64,000 bases of DNA from Sulfuricurvum kujiense DSM 16994 (GCF_000183725.1 NC_014762.1:1736001-1800000), one strand, 5' to 3'; shown: positions 7,360-17,181, counted from the stretch's first letter. The notes: a model not told the origin generated them from the sequence alone. Numbers and translations are program-made.

Positions 7360-8532
7360 ATGCCGCATTTAAATCTCGAATCATTTAAGCCCCTCACCTA
7401 TCCGACGCAATGCGGCGAGGTTGAATTTCTGTTCCAAGCGGACTACAAAAATCCCGATGAGGGGGCACTGATCGCTACCCGTTATAAGGGAAGAGAATTC
7501 TTTTTGGTCTACAAAAACGGCGCAAAAAAACTTCTCAAAAGCGATAAGATCACCCGTCCTTCACCTAATTTTATCCTCAAACACGCATTGCTGGCATATG
7601 CGGAGTGCTCCGGTTCCCCTATCCTCGATTCAAACGTCGATAACGCACCGGAAAACACCCACCTCAAAACGCACGACGCGCTGAAAACCATCTCCTATTT
7701 CGCCGAAAATTTCCCTAAGAATCGTGAAGTGCGTATCGAGGTAGGCTTCGGCTCCGCCCGCCATCTGCTCCATCAGGCGGCCGCAAATCCCGATGTGTTG
7801 TTTATCGGGCTGGAGATTCATAAACCTTCCATCGAGCAGGCGCTCAAACAGATCGTGATTCAAAACATCACCAACATCATGATCATCGATTACGACGCAC
7901 GGCTGTTTTTAGAATTCGTCCCCTCCAACATCGTCGGCAAAATCTACGTCCATTTTCCGGTGCCGTGGGATAAAAAACCGCACCGCCGCGTTATCTCCGA
8001 AGCGTTTTTGAAAGAATCCGAACGTGCCTTGCGCGTCGGCGGTACGCTGGAACTGCGCACCGACAGCGAAAACTACTACCGTTTTGCGCTGGAAACTTTC
8101 AGTTCGCCCGCGATCAGCCGTTTCGACGTGCGTAAAAACCAAGAGATCGCTATCGTGAGCAAATATGAAGATCGCTGGAAAAAGATGGAAAAAAACATCT
8201 ATGACGTCACCTTCACCTGCGAAGCAGAGTCTCCCGAACCTGATATCATCGGAAATTTTACATTCTCCGGCGGTGCAGTCGATCCGAAAATTATCGACCG
8301 TCTCTCCACTGAGACCTACAAACGCGAGTGGGGATTTTTGCATGTCGAGCGCACCTTCACCGTCGGTGAAAACGGCAGTATGATCCGTCTGGCGATGGGG
8401 AGTTTCGATCGTCCCGAAAGCACCTATGTTTTGATCGAAAACGGTGCTGCCCGATACTACCCTTCGTTTCCCGTCCGCTCCTCCGCAAATCTCCAAGCCC
8501 ACATCCTATTAGACGAGTTGATCCATGGATAA
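7360..8532 (+). CDS. trmB: tRNA (guanine-N7-)-methyltransferase TrmB
   Basis: TrmB uses SAM to make m7G46 in tRNA variable loops. The SAM-binding motif I is VEVGFGSARHLL in the middle of the protein, followed by FIGLEIHKPSIEQ and the catalytic-region motif VHFPVPWDKKPHRR. At 390 residues it is far longer than E. coli TrmB (~240). It has an extra N-terminal ~120 residues and a C-terminal extension, as is usual in Campylobacterota homologues. It overlaps ftsE by 8 nt, so translation is probably coupled. Confidence 0.92.
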   Translation: MPHLNLESFKPLTYPTQCGEVEFLFQADYKNPDEGALIATRYKGREFFLVYKNGAKKLLKSDKITRPSPNFILKHALLAYAECSGSPILDSNVDNAPENTHLKTHDALKTISYFAENFPKNREVRIEVGFGSARHLLHQAAANPDVLFIGLEIHKPSIEQALKQIVIQNITNIMIIDYDARLFLEFVPSNIVGKIYVHFPVPWDKKPHRRVISEAFLKESERALRVGGTLELRTDSENYYRFALETFSSPAISRFDVRKNQEIAIVSKYEDRWKKMEKNIYDVTFTCEAESPEPDIIGNFTFSGGAVDPKIIDRLSTETYKREWGFLHVERTFTVGENGSMIRLAMGSFDRPESTYVLIENGAARYYPSFPVRSSANLQAHILLDELIHG

Positions 8533-9196
8533 AGTTATTATCGCCGAAAATCTCTCCCTTTCGTACAAAGAGTTTGAAACCATCATCAGCAAAGCAAGTT
8601 TCTCGATCGATGCGGGGGCTTTTGTTTTTGTCACCGGTGCCAGCGGAAGCGGCAAATCCACCTTGTTGAAATCGCTCTACGGTGCGATCGAACCACGTGC
8701 GGGGCAGCTGATGGTCGGCGGGGTGAAGATGAACCGCATCAGTACCTCGAAGCTCAATTTTCTCCGCCGACATATCGGAATCGTCTTCCAAGATTATAAG
8801 CTGATCAAAGAGTGGACAATTGAGAAAAACGTGATGCTTCCGCTCATCATCTCAGGCTATACCAAAGACATCAGCGGACCGCAGGTGCAAAAACTCCTCG
8901 GCCACGTTAAACTGATCCATCAAGCGGGAAAATATCCCCCTGAACTCTCCGGAGGAGAACAGCAGCGTGTCGCCATGGCGCGTGCCCTCGCCCACAACCC
9001 GATCCTGATTCTGGCGGATGAACCGACCGGAAACTTGGACGAATATTCATCCGAAGTGATCTGGAATCTGTTGGAGGGGGCGAACACCCAGCTCAAAACG
9101 ACCATCGTCGTCGTAACCCACCGCATCCCCTCTTCCATAAAAGTTCCGTATAAACATTATCATATTGAGATGGGGAATATCCATGAAGTCTCTTAA
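8525..9196 (+). CDS. ftsE: Cell division ATP-binding protein FtsE
   Basis: FtsE is the cytoplasmic ATPase of the FtsEX complex, which drives activation of cell-wall hydrolases at the septum. The 223-residue ABC ATPase has Walker [10 protein letters not shown], signature [15 protein letters not shown], Walker [13 protein letters not shown] and an H-loop (VVVTHR), all intact. Length and motif style fit FtsE/LolD. The next gene encoding an FtsX permease settles the assignment. It overlaps trmB by 8 nt upstream and ftsX by 14 nt downstream. Confidence 0.93.
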   Translation: MDKVIIAENLSLSYKEFETIISKASFSIDAGAFVFVTGASGSGKSTLLKSLYGAIEPRAGQLMVGGVKMNRISTSKLNFLRRHIGIVFQDYKLIKEWTIEKNVMLPLIISGYTKDISGPQVQKLLGHVKLIHQAGKYPPELSGGEQQRVAMARALAHNPILILADEPTGNLDEYSSEVIWNLLEGANTQLKTTIVVVTHRIPSSIKVPYKHYHIEMGNIHEVS

Positions 9197-9995
9197 AAAT
9201 CATATCTCACTCATCATAGCCCTCTTTACCGTATTGTTTTCGGTTCAGATTTATGTAGCCGTCGACCGTACTATCGGTGCGTATGAGAACCGTCTGAAAA
9301 ACGATTATTCCATTGTCGTCGTTTCCAATAAAGTTCTCAATCCGCACGATTTTAAAGCGATGGATTCGATTATCGAGAGAAGCGAGCCGATCGCGACCGA
9401 TCAGGTGCTCAAGCGTCTTCAAGGGGAGATGACGAAAAAAAATCTTGACTTATTGAAGCTCACTTTGCCGAAATTTTACCGCGTCTATCTGAGCCGTTTT
9501 CCGACTCCCGAAGAGATACAAAAACTTCAGAAAAAACTCGAAAAAAATCCGGGGATCGAACGGGTTGAAGGGTATGCCCAGACCCACGATACCGTCTACA
9601 AGCTGATGCTTTTGTTTAAAGACGTCGTTCAGATTTTCTCTATCGCCATTGCGGCGGTTACGTCTCTTTTGATCCTCAAAGAGATGCGCCTTTGGCAGTT
9701 TCAGCATGCCGATCGGATGTCCATCATGGCCCTTTTCGGTGCACCCGTCTGGCTCCGTTCCGCGGTACTGTTTCGTCTTGCCATCGTCGATGCCATTATC
9801 GCGACCGTCGTCTTGTGTCTCGCCTTTTTCATGATCGACCAATACGGATGGATGGATCTTTTGCTGCGAACGGTAGGGATCAGTATTCAGCTGTTCGATT
9901 TTATCCATGACGGCTTCCGCTCGCTCTTGATCGCACTGGGCGTATCGATTATTCTGACGTTGACAATCGTAATCGGAAGCGAAGAAGAGGAATAA
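9183..9995 (+). CDS. ftsX: Cell division permease FtsX
   Basis: FtsX is the membrane half of FtsEX. The 270-residue protein has one N-terminal helix (~8-27), a periplasmic domain of about 130 residues, then three C-terminal helices around 155-175, 205-225 and 245-262: the four-helix FtsX plan. The periplasmic loop is where EnvC-type activators bind, and one is encoded immediately downstream. The ATG at 9183 is preferred to one at 9165, since GGGGAAT lies just before it and the resulting N-terminus ([15 protein letters not shown]) begins at the first helix. It overlaps ftsE by 14 nt and abuts the next gene. Confidence 0.88.
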   Translation: MKSLKNHISLIIALFTVLFSVQIYVAVDRTIGAYENRLKNDYSIVVVSNKVLNPHDFKAMDSIIERSEPIATDQVLKRLQGEMTKKNLDLLKLTLPKFYRVYLSRFPTPEEIQKLQKKLEKNPGIERVEGYAQTHDTVYKLMLLFKDVVQIFSIAIAAVTSLLILKEMRLWQFQHADRMSIMALFGAPVWLRSAVLFRLAIVDAIIATVVLCLAFFMIDQYGWMDLLLRTVGISIQLFDFIHDGFRSLLIALGVSIILTLTIVIGSEEEE

Positions 9996-11204
9996 ATGAA
10001 AACCTCTTTTTCCCTTGTTCTCATTGCATTGCTCTCTACATCGCTGTATTCGGCAAAAATCGATGAGAAGATCAAAACCACCTCCAAAAAGTTGATTGAA
10101 ACAAAACAGACCTATTCCACGCTCAATGCGAAATTGGAAGAGACAGCCTCCAAAATCATTCAGCAGCGCCAAATCGTCGGTTCCCAGCAGGAACATATTA
10201 ATTCTCTTGTCGAAGAGCTTCAATCCAAAGAGACAATCTATCAATCCAACAAATCAACCCTCAAAGGGCTGGAAACACAGCAAAACTTCCTGATCAAAAC
10301 CCAAAACGAAATAGAGCAGCGGCTGGTTTTCGCCATTGCACGTAACACCTCCATCTCTTTGCTGATCAACGATGATCGGGCAAAAGAGGCTGATGCCATC
10401 ATCACCGAAGAGGCACTGAAGCTTCATCTTAAACAGATCAATCAGGAGATCAAAGATCTCAACGCTATTTTTGTTGCCAATAATGAAAAGATTAACGGGC
10501 TCGCATCCCAAACGACCGTCCTTAAAAAATCGATTGCCGTAATCGATCAGCAAAAAAACAAGGTTTTAGAAACTAAAAAAGAGAATGAAAAGGCGATTGC
10601 CAAACTCGAAAAAGAGAAAAGTGAGTATAAAAAATCGTTAGATAAGATTCTCAATCAGCAGCGTTCGCTACAAAATACTCTTGCCAGTCTCAACATTATA
10701 AAACGCGCAGAGCTTAAACCTAAAAAAGCACCTCCTCCGCTTCAAAAACCGGGCAGCAAACCGATCCCTGCTGACGTGCAGCAAGCGGTGGCACAATACA
10801 GCCCTTCCAGCGTTGCGGCCTATTCGGGTGAACGTACCATCGCTCCGCTGGACGGGTATGTCGTAACCAAACGGTTCGGTCCCTATACCGATCCGATCTA
10901 CGGCATCAAAATTTTCAACGATTCCGTCTCTTTGCGTCCGACCGAATCGGATGCCAAAGTCAAATCGGTCCTGAACGGCAAAGTTATTTTGGCCAAACCG
11001 ACGGCTATGCTTGAAAACGTCATTATTATCGAGCACGATAACGGCCTGCACACCATCTATGCCCACCTAAACATCATCGCCCCTACCGTAGAGGTAGGCA
11101 AACGGCTAAAACAGGGTTCGATCATCGGAAGGGTCGGAAAAGAGCTGATGTTCCAGGTCACCCAGCGCAATGCCCACATCGATCCGATGCAGATGATACG
11201 TTGA
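9996..11204 (+). CDS. envC: EnvC-like murein hydrolase activator with degenerate LytM domain
   Basis: This is a 402-residue periplasmic protein predicted to be the FtsEX-controlled activator of an amidase. It has an N-terminal signal peptide (~1-20) and a long coiled coil (~25-230). A Pro/Lys-rich linker leads to a C-terminal LytM/M23-like domain (~285-402). The LytM domain keeps HTIYAHL and the closing NAHIDPMQ, but the first zinc motif (HxxxD in true peptidases) reads GIKIFNDSV and lacks the metal His. The domain should therefore be non-catalytic, as in E. coli EnvC. It directly follows ftsX with no gap. Its last 47 nt overlap the 3' end of the convergent P-type ATPase gene. Confidence 0.85.
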   Translation: MKTSFSLVLIALLSTSLYSAKIDEKIKTTSKKLIETKQTYSTLNAKLEETASKIIQQRQIVGSQQEHINSLVEELQSKETIYQSNKSTLKGLETQQNFLIKTQNEIEQRLVFAIARNTSISLLINDDRAKEADAIITEEALKLHLKQINQEIKDLNAIFVANNEKINGLASQTTVLKKSIAVIDQQKNKVLETKKENEKAIAKLEKEKSEYKKSLDKILNQQRSLQNTLASLNIIKRAELKPKKAPPPLQKPGSKPIPADVQQAVAQYSPSSVAAYSGERTIAPLDGYVVTKRFGPYTDPIYGIKIFNDSVSLRPTESDAKVKSVLNGKVILAKPTAMLENVIIIEHDNGLHTIYAHLNIIAPTVEVGKRLKQGSIIGRVGKELMFQVTQRNAHIDPMQMIR

Positions 11205-13728
11205 GAACTTTACGGTTCTTTTTCAGACCCCATTCCAGCCATTTATAGCTCTCGATCAATATAAAGACCAAAACGGTAGCCGCACCGATCCAGGCAAGCA
11301 TTTCCCCATCCGGAGAGACGGCATGGAACCATTGTGGCACAACATAGAGGGCGACGGCCTGAAGCGCCAATCCGATTCCGATTCCGATCCAAATAGCCGG
11401 ATTGATCGTTATACTGTTTCGGATATTGTAAAAAAAAGGCTCTTCCTCTTTCTGGGCCAGGATGCCGTTTACCCATTGCGATGTCACGATGATACAAAAC
11501 GATACCGTAAGGGCTATCTCATAGCTGTACCCTTCCATTAGCATATGATAAAAAACGGCCAGCGTCACCGATGCGTTGACAACCGAAACCCATCCGATCC
11601 TGGCTACCTGCCAGCGATCAAAAAACTGTTTTTCCAGCCGCCTCGGAAACCTCTTCATCACGTTCCCCTCTTCCCGGCACACCGGAAACGTCTTATCCGT
11701 TACCCCGTCGGTTACGATGTTTATCCAAAGTATCTGAGTCGGATGTATCGGCAGCGGGAGCCCCATGATGATCGCTCCGCTGATAAGAAGTATTTCATCG
11801 AAACAGGTGGCGAGAAGATAAAAAATAACCTTTCGTAGATTGGCGGTAATGATTCTCCCCTGCCGGATTGCATCGACGATAACCCCGAGATTATTGTCCG
11901 TTATCACCATTTTTGCCGTCGATTTTGCCGCTTCGCTGCCGTTGCCCATCGCGATTCCCAGATCGGCCGCTTTCAGAGCCGGAACATCGTTAACCCCATC
12001 CCCGGTTACGGCGACGATTTCCCCGTGTTCCTGAAGTAGTTTGACGATACGGTATTTATGCTCCGGCAGTGCCCGGGCGATGACCGTGCACCCCAAAAGT
12101 GCGGTATGAAGCTCTGCATCCTCCATCCTTTCGATTTCACTGCCGTTGAGAATAGTCTCCCCCTCCTTCCATATTCCCACTTCTTTGGCTATGACGCGTG
12201 CCGTTATCGGATTATCCCCCGTCACCATCACGACACGGATTCCCGCCTCCTGTGCCTGAGCGACCGCATCCGTAACACCGCTTTTCGCCGCGTCGGCAAA
12301 GCCGATCAAACCGACGATGCGAATGTTCCATGCCGATGCATCTTCCCATTTATCATCGCTGATCCCGAACGCAAGCAGGCGAAGACCCGCGTGAGCCATC
12401 ACATCGTGGGCATTATCGAGCGTCTGCAACTCAACATCGGGATTTATCGCCATAGCCCTAAGCGCTTCATACGCCCCTTTTATGTAGAGGCGCTCTTTCG
12501 TTTCGTTTTGATTGATCGTAGCCATATAACGCGATTGCGGATCAAACGGATGATAAAAAATACGGGGATGGCTGTTTCGGATCGAAATGTACTCTTCGCC
12601 GATCCATCGAACCAGTGCCGTCTCTACAGCATCGCCTCGCTCTGCGGTGGCATCGTTGCATAATACGGCACACTTTTTCAACTCCTCGTGATCCAATGCC
12701 TCCGTCTGCCGAACCGATAAAAACCCTTCGGTAATGGTCCCGGTTTTATCGGTGGCAATCACCGATGCGCTTCCCAACGCTTCGACCGAGGGGAGATGAC
12801 GGACCAGTACTTTATGGTGGCTGAGCCGGTATGCGCCCAATGCCAAAATAAGGGTCACAACGATAGGAAGCCCCTCCGGAGCTGCCGAAACCAGCTCGGC
12901 AATCAAAATAGAAGCCATTTCTCCGTGGCTCCGCCCCTGCAGTACCCCTACAATCCCGACAAGGAAAAGCATTCCGATCAGAACGATCATCAAACGTTTG
13001 GAAAATATGGCCAGCGCGCGCGTGAGGGGAGAATGGGGGGATTGTTCTTTTGCACTTCGTGCGATGGACGCCAAGTAGGTATTTTCTCCCGCCGCGGTAA
13101 CAATACCCCTTGCCGTTCCCTTGATGATATGCGTTCCGGAAAAAAGCATATTGTTCCGTTCATACGGAAGCGCCTCGATCGGGAGGATACTATTTGCCTC
13201 TTTAGCACTCGGGACCGATTCTCCCGTCAAAATCGCTTCGTCTGCCTGCAGACCATGCGATTCGATCAGGCGGATATCAGCAGGAACAAGATCTCCCTCC
13301 CCTAACAAAACAACATCGCCCAAGACAACTTCATGGGAAGGTATCAGTGCTTCCAGTCCTCTTCGTATAACATTCACATGTGTTTCGGTCAATTTTTTCA
13401 ATGCTCTGATGGAGGTTTCAGCCCTGTATTCCTGAGCAAACCCCAATAGACTGTTGATGATGAGAATCCCTGCGATTATCATGCTGTCCGTTCGATGTCC
13501 CATCATTAACGATAACACTGCCGCAACGATCAAAATAGCAACAATAGGGCTTTTAAACTGTCCTAAAAAAATTGAGAAGTAAGAGCGCTCCTCTTCTTTA
13601 AGCGTATTGAACCCGTATATACGAAGACGTTTATCCGCTTCATTAGCTTCAATACCCGACGGGGAGCTTTTTAATAAATCATACAGTTCTTCAGGGGTTT
13701 TTGTATACGAATAATCAGAATTGTTCAT
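11158..13728 (-). CDS. P2-type cation-transporting ATPase (Ca2+-ATPase-like)
   Basis: This is an ATP-driven cation pump of the inner membrane, 856 residues. Visible landmarks are the actuator motif LTGES, the phosphorylation motif DKTGTIT, the nucleotide-domain KGA, the hinge TGDGVNDVPALK, and the N-terminal cation-ATPase domain. Transmembrane segment 4 carries PEGLP and segment 6 carries NIVTDGVTD. Both are the cation ligand patterns of the SERCA/PMR group, so calcium or manganese export is the first guess; Na+/H+ members look similar. The ATG at 13728 has AGAGG upstream. Its last ~15 codons run antisense into envC, and the C-terminal tail (SASDRCGHCAG) looks unlike a conserved end, as if the original stop was lost. 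Confidence 0.87.
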   Translation of the reverse strand: MNNSDYSYTKTPEELYDLLKSSPSGIEANEADKRLRIYGFNTLKEEERSYFSIFLGQFKSPIVAILIVAAVLSLMMGHRTDSMIIAGILIINSLLGFAQEYRAETSIRALKKLTETHVNVIRRGLEALIPSHEVVLGDVVLLGEGDLVPADIRLIESHGLQADEAILTGESVPSAKEANSILPIEALPYERNNMLFSGTHIIKGTARGIVTAAGENTYLASIARSAKEQSPHSPLTRALAIFSKRLMIVLIGMLFLVGIVGVLQGRSHGEMASILIAELVSAAPEGLPIVVTLILALGAYRLSHHKVLVRHLPSVEALGSASVIATDKTGTITEGFLSVRQTEALDHEELKKCAVLCNDATAERGDAVETALVRWIGEEYISIRNSHPRIFYHPFDPQSRYMATINQNETKERLYIKGAYEALRAMAINPDVELQTLDNAHDVMAHAGLRLLAFGISDDKWEDASAWNIRIVGLIGFADAAKSGVTDAVAQAQEAGIRVVMVTGDNPITARVIAKEVGIWKEGETILNGSEIERMEDAELHTALLGCTVIARALPEHKYRIVKLLQEHGEIVAVTGDGVNDVPALKAADLGIAMGNGSEAAKSTAKMVITDNNLGVIVDAIRQGRIITANLRKVIFYLLATCFDEILLISGAIIMGLPLPIHPTQILWINIVTDGVTDKTFPVCREEGNVMKRFPRRLEKQFFDRWQVARIGWVSVVNASVTLAVFYHMLMEGYSYEIALTVSFCIIVTSQWVNGILAQKEEEPFFYNIRNSITINPAIWIGIGIGLALQAVALYVVPQWFHAVSPDGEMLAWIGAATVLVFILIESYKWLEWGLKKNRKVLNVSSASDRCGHCAG

Positions 13729-13812
13729 TATTGCCTCTTTACTGCCTTATGAGGCTGCAAAGAGTTATATTAGCGTACTATCGCCCTATTCGGGGTAAGA
13801 GGGAAGATTTTC

Positions 13813-14529
13813 TTAAAATGGCCAAACCGCTTCGACCAGTTTGCTTCCCCAGCCGCGCTGGGTTGAGCGATCTACATCCCCTTCATTGGCATATAGGATT
13901 TTGGCATCGGAAATTTTTGCCGAGTTAATCTGATTATTCTGATCGATGTCATACGGACGGATGACACCGCTTAGCTGCATGATCTGTTTTTGATCATCCA
14001 CCATGATTTCTCGGCGCCCGGTAATAAAATAGTTTCCGTTTGACATAACTTTAACGATTCTAGCAGAAACCGTCGTGGTAAACGAAGCGTTTTTAGTGGC
14101 ACTGCCGGATCCGGCATACGAAGAGGTCGATCCGCCGGTGAATCCGATATTCGATAATCCGTTCAGTTTATTGACCGCCGAATTAACCGTCGAGTTTGCT
14201 CCGGCTGAAGTGAATACTCCACCGTTCAAGCCTAATGTATCAGCTTCGGAAAGGGCTTTTTTACCGACATTCGAGCTGCTTGCCGTCTCCGAGATCACGA
14301 CCGTGACCACATCGTTTACATGCATTGCTTTATGATCGGAAAAAAGAGGACTGTCCCCCTGACCGAACAGGCTGCCTCGGGCGACAAAACTGTTCTCTTC
14401 TTCACGCGACGGCATCTCTTCGACATATTTCGGAGGGGTAAATGTGATTTCAGGCTCTGTCAGACGCGCAGTACAACCGCTCAGCAACAATGACGCAGAT
14501 AAAATTGATAAGTAAAGGGATATGCGCAT
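13813..14529 (-). CDS. flgH: Flagellar L-ring protein FlgH
   Basis: FlgH forms the outer-membrane L ring through which the flagellar rod passes. The 238-residue protein begins with a lipoprotein signal ending LLLSGC. It contains the family core: SLFGQGDSPLFSDHKAMHVNDVVTV-type region, VVSARIVKVMSNGNYFITGRREI and the C-terminal GVIRPYDIDQNN...DAKILYANEGDVDRS. The start at 14529 is chosen because it gives a clean lipoprotein signal; the longer frame adds 16 residues of no value. No other flagellar gene is adjacent. It shares a 57-nt divergent gap with yqeY. Confidence 0.92.
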   Translation of the reverse strand: MRISLYLSILSASLLLSGCTARLTEPEITFTPPKYVEEMPSREEENSFVARGSLFGQGDSPLFSDHKAMHVNDVVTVVISETASSSNVGKKALSEADTLGLNGGVFTSAGANSTVNSAVNKLNGLSNIGFTGGSTSSYAGSGSATKNASFTTTVSARIVKVMSNGNYFITGRREIMVDDQKQIMQLSGVIRPYDIDQNNQINSAKISDAKILYANEGDVDRSTQRGWGSKLVEAVWPF

Positions 14530-14553
14530 TATTCCATCCAATTGATATTTGGC

Positions 14554-14559
14554 TATAAT
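14554..14559 (+). promoter_or_regulatory. Probable -10 element for yqeY
   Basis: TATAAT at 14554-14559 lies 27 nt before the yqeY ATG, in the short gap shared with flgH. A strong AAGGGA ribosome-binding site lies at about 14576-14581. Confidence 0.5.
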
Positions 14560-14586
14560 AAGCAAAAATAGTTCCAAGGGATAGAA

Positions 14587-15030
14587 ATGAGTTTAAAAGA
14601 ACAAATCAATAATGACATCAAAACGGCTATGAAAGAGAAAAATGTTCCGTTACGCGATGCTCTTCGTCTTCTAAGCAGCGCCATGAAGCAAATCGAAGTG
14701 GATGAGCGAAAAGAACTCAGTGATGAAGATATTATTAAAATTATCCAAAAACAGGTGAAACAGCGCAATGACGCAATGAGCCAGTACCGTGATGCGGGAC
14801 GGGAAGACTTGTATGAAAAAGAGGCTTCCGAAGCGGCTATTTTTGAAACGTATCTGCCGAAACAACTGAGCGACGAAGAGTTGGAAAATGCCATCCGCGC
14901 CATTATCACCCAAACCGGTGCCGAAACGATGAAAGATATCGGTAGAGTCATGGGAGCCGCTTCCAAAGAACTCGGTGCTCAGGCTGACGGAAAACGGATC
15001 AACGAATGCGCTAAAAAACTTTTGAGCTAA
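14587..15030 (+). CDS. yqeY: GatB/YqeY-domain protein
   Basis: This 147-residue, mostly helical soluble protein belongs to the YqeY family, which resembles the tRNA-binding tail domain of GatB in Asp/Glu-tRNA amidotransferase. Typical features are the N-terminal LKEQINNDIKTAMKEKN, the central YRDAGREDLYEKEASEAAIFETYLPKQLSDEEL, and the C-terminal MGRVMGAASKEL-type motif. Free-standing YqeY is widespread but has no firm role; a link to tRNA is suspected from the domain. It stands alone, convergent with the GGDEF/EAL gene after only 4 nt. Confidence 0.9.
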   Translation: MSLKEQINNDIKTAMKEKNVPLRDALRLLSSAMKQIEVDERKELSDEDIIKIIQKQVKQRNDAMSQYRDAGREDLYEKEASEAAIFETYLPKQLSDEELENAIRAIITQTGAETMKDIGRVMGAASKELGAQADGKRINECAKKLLS

Positions 15031-15034
15031 ATCC

Positions 15035-17056
15035 TTAGCTCAACTGATGCGGGCGGCCCAGATGGAACCCCTGCGCGTAATCGACTCCGATCTCTTTTAG
15101 GATAGCGAGTGTCTCTTCATCTTCGACATACTCGGCTATCGTCTCTTTTCCAAACTCTTTTGCGATTTGGTGTATATGTTTTACAAAAATACGGTCTTTT
15201 TCATTGACCACGATATTTTTGACAAACTCACCGTCGATTTTAACAAAATCGGTATCGAAATACTTCAGATAAACAAACGACGAAAAGCCTGAACCGAAAT
15301 CATCCAGCGCAAAACTGATCCCTCTTTGTTTCATCTGCTCGATGATATCCATCAATCCGTTGACGTTATGAATCGCTTCGCGTTCCAAGATTTCGATCGT
15401 GACACCCGTGTTTTTGTCCGGATGAGGAGAGCGTTTGTAGTGATCTTCGATAACACTGACATACGTGTCTCCAAAGAGGCTTTTGGTTGAAAGATTAAAG
15501 AAAAAGCGTTTATCCCATAACCCTTTCTCTTCCCGTGCATACAGCCCTTTTGTCAGAATAATCTGATCGATCTTCGACGCAAATCCTAAGCTTTCCGCAA
15601 CATCGATGAACTGCCCGGCCGCCATATAGCGCTTGCCGTCACGAATACGTGCCAATACCTCATAACCGAATATCTCTCCGCTTCGTACATTATAAATCGG
15701 CTGAACAAACGGCTCAATCCGATCTTCGTCGATGGCACGGCGAAGGAACTCCCCTTTTTTCTGAATCTCGCTCGCCATCTCCTGATCGCTCTGATCGGCG
15801 CGGGCGATCGTATTTTTTCCCGCCCGTTTGGCTTTGTACATCGCCAAATCCGATCCCGTAAGAAGCGACTCGATGTTTTCGCCCTGTTCCGGATATTCCG
15901 CGATTCCGAAACTCGCTGTTAGCGATACCTGATCGAACATCAACGAAATCGGCGTCGATTCAAGGGATGCGCGAAGTTTTTCGACTACGGCATACCCGTT
16001 CTCGTACGGCGTCTCCGGCAAAATCACCGCAAACTCATCCCCTCCGATACGGGCAAGAATATCCGCATTGCGAAGTTTGGAACCGAAAATTTCGGTCACC
16101 TCTTTGAGTACCAAATCACCCGATGCGTGCCCGTAGGTATCATTGATGTATTTAAAATTATCCAAATCGATCATCAGCACCGTAAACTTATGGCGGTGAC
16201 GGAGAGACCGTTTTACCTCGTAACTCAAAAACTCTTCGAACTTTCGGCGGTTATACAATCCGGTCAAATAATCGCGGTCGGAAAGTTCCTGGAGCTTTTC
16301 ATAATAGTCTTGAATCGAATCGAGCATTTTATTGAAATAGTTCTCGATATTTTTGACTTCCAAAATCTTTGTTTTGAGGCTGATCCGTTTTGCCATGTCA
16401 TTATTGCTGATAATATCCTGGATCATCAGAATGAACTGCTTAATCGGCTGAACCAACAATGAATTGAGTTTGTAATACAAAACGGCAAAAATGATGACGG
16501 TGAACAGGATAAAAAAGATGATAAACGAGTTGATCATCGTCGTCAACGATATTTTTAGGTTTGCAACCGGGAAGCGGACGTCAATAACGCCGTTAATGTC
16601 TCCGACTTTTGCATTGGTATGGCATTTGATACACTCTTGGTTAACGACGATCGGATAAAGGTAGCGGATATCGTCCTCACCGGTCAATATCTCGTTCCCC
16701 CGCATTGCCTGAGCGACCATCGGATCGTGTTCACGAACCTGTTTGTCTATCGTCCGGTCCCCGAAAAGCTCTGCAACGATAGGACTTCGATAGGCGCTGA
16801 TCCGCATTTGCGGCTCAACTTTATTCAAGCGGACAATAATCGCATCAAGTTCTTCTTTGCTCCACCCTTTTTCCATGGCCGAATAAAGCGCTTCAAATGC
16901 CAAACGGCTGGTTTTACGCGCATCCACGCGGGCAAGATCGTCAATCGCCTGCTTTTTGATATACACACCGTACAAAAATGCGACGGCCAAACTGGTCACC
17001 AGCGAGAGTATAACCGTTTTAGCAATAAGCTGTTTGTACGTTGTGTATGATTTCAT
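15035..17056 (-). CDS. Haem-binding DUF3365 sensor with GGDEF and EAL domains
   Basis: This is a membrane-bound c-di-GMP turnover protein, 673 residues. After an N-terminal helix (~12-32) comes a periplasmic DUF3365-type sensor ending in a CxxCH motif (C142, C145, H146), so it probably carries c-type haem. A second helix (~176-196) and a HAMP-like linker follow. The GGDEF domain has an intact RIGGDEF at 337-342, and the C-terminal EAL domain has the variant EVL for EAL but retains DDFGSG, the E of TIEILE and the late EYVEDEE/QGF motifs. Both activities are possible. A haem in the sensor suggests control by redox state or a gas. It appears to be transcribed alone, with 125 nt to the upstream chemoreceptor gene. 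Confidence 0.88.
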   Translation of the reverse strand: MKSYTTYKQLIAKTVILSLVTSLAVAFLYGVYIKKQAIDDLARVDARKTSRLAFEALYSAMEKGWSKEELDAIIVRLNKVEPQMRISAYRSPIVAELFGDRTIDKQVREHDPMVAQAMRGNEILTGEDDIRYLYPIVVNQECIKCHTNAKVGDINGVIDVRFPVANLKISLTTMINSFIIFFILFTVIIFAVLYYKLNSLLVQPIKQFILMIQDIISNNDMAKRISLKTKILEVKNIENYFNKMLDSIQDYYEKLQELSDRDYLTGLYNRRKFEEFLSYEVKRSLRHRHKFTVLMIDLDNFKYINDTYGHASGDLVLKEVTEIFGSKLRNADILARIGGDEFAVILPETPYENGYAVVEKLRASLESTPISLMFDQVSLTASFGIAEYPEQGENIESLLTGSDLAMYKAKRAGKNTIARADQSDQEMASEIQKKGEFLRRAIDEDRIEPFVQPIYNVRSGEIFGYEVLARIRDGKRYMAAGQFIDVAESLGFASKIDQIILTKGLYAREEKGLWDKRFFFNLSTKSLFGDTYVSVIEDHYKRSPHPDKNTGVTIEILEREAIHNVNGLMDIIEQMKQRGISFALDDFGSGFSSFVYLKYFDTDFVKIDGEFVKNIVVNEKDRIFVKHIHQIAKEFGKETIAEYVEDEETLAILKEIGVDYAQGFHLGRPHQLS

Positions 17057-17181
17057 TCCCCATTCCTGACATGACGATAAATTAAATTATTATAACATTA
17101 AATCTTTGAATCAAAAAAATTATATTCATTTATTGTTCCACAGTTTTTAACATAATTGGCCTTGTTCCTCAACACCCGCTG

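Noticed and set aside
9450-10244. Long minus-strand open frame opposite ftsX and envC
   Set aside because: It is a shadow of strongly supported plus-strand genes and its translation has no recognisable domain.
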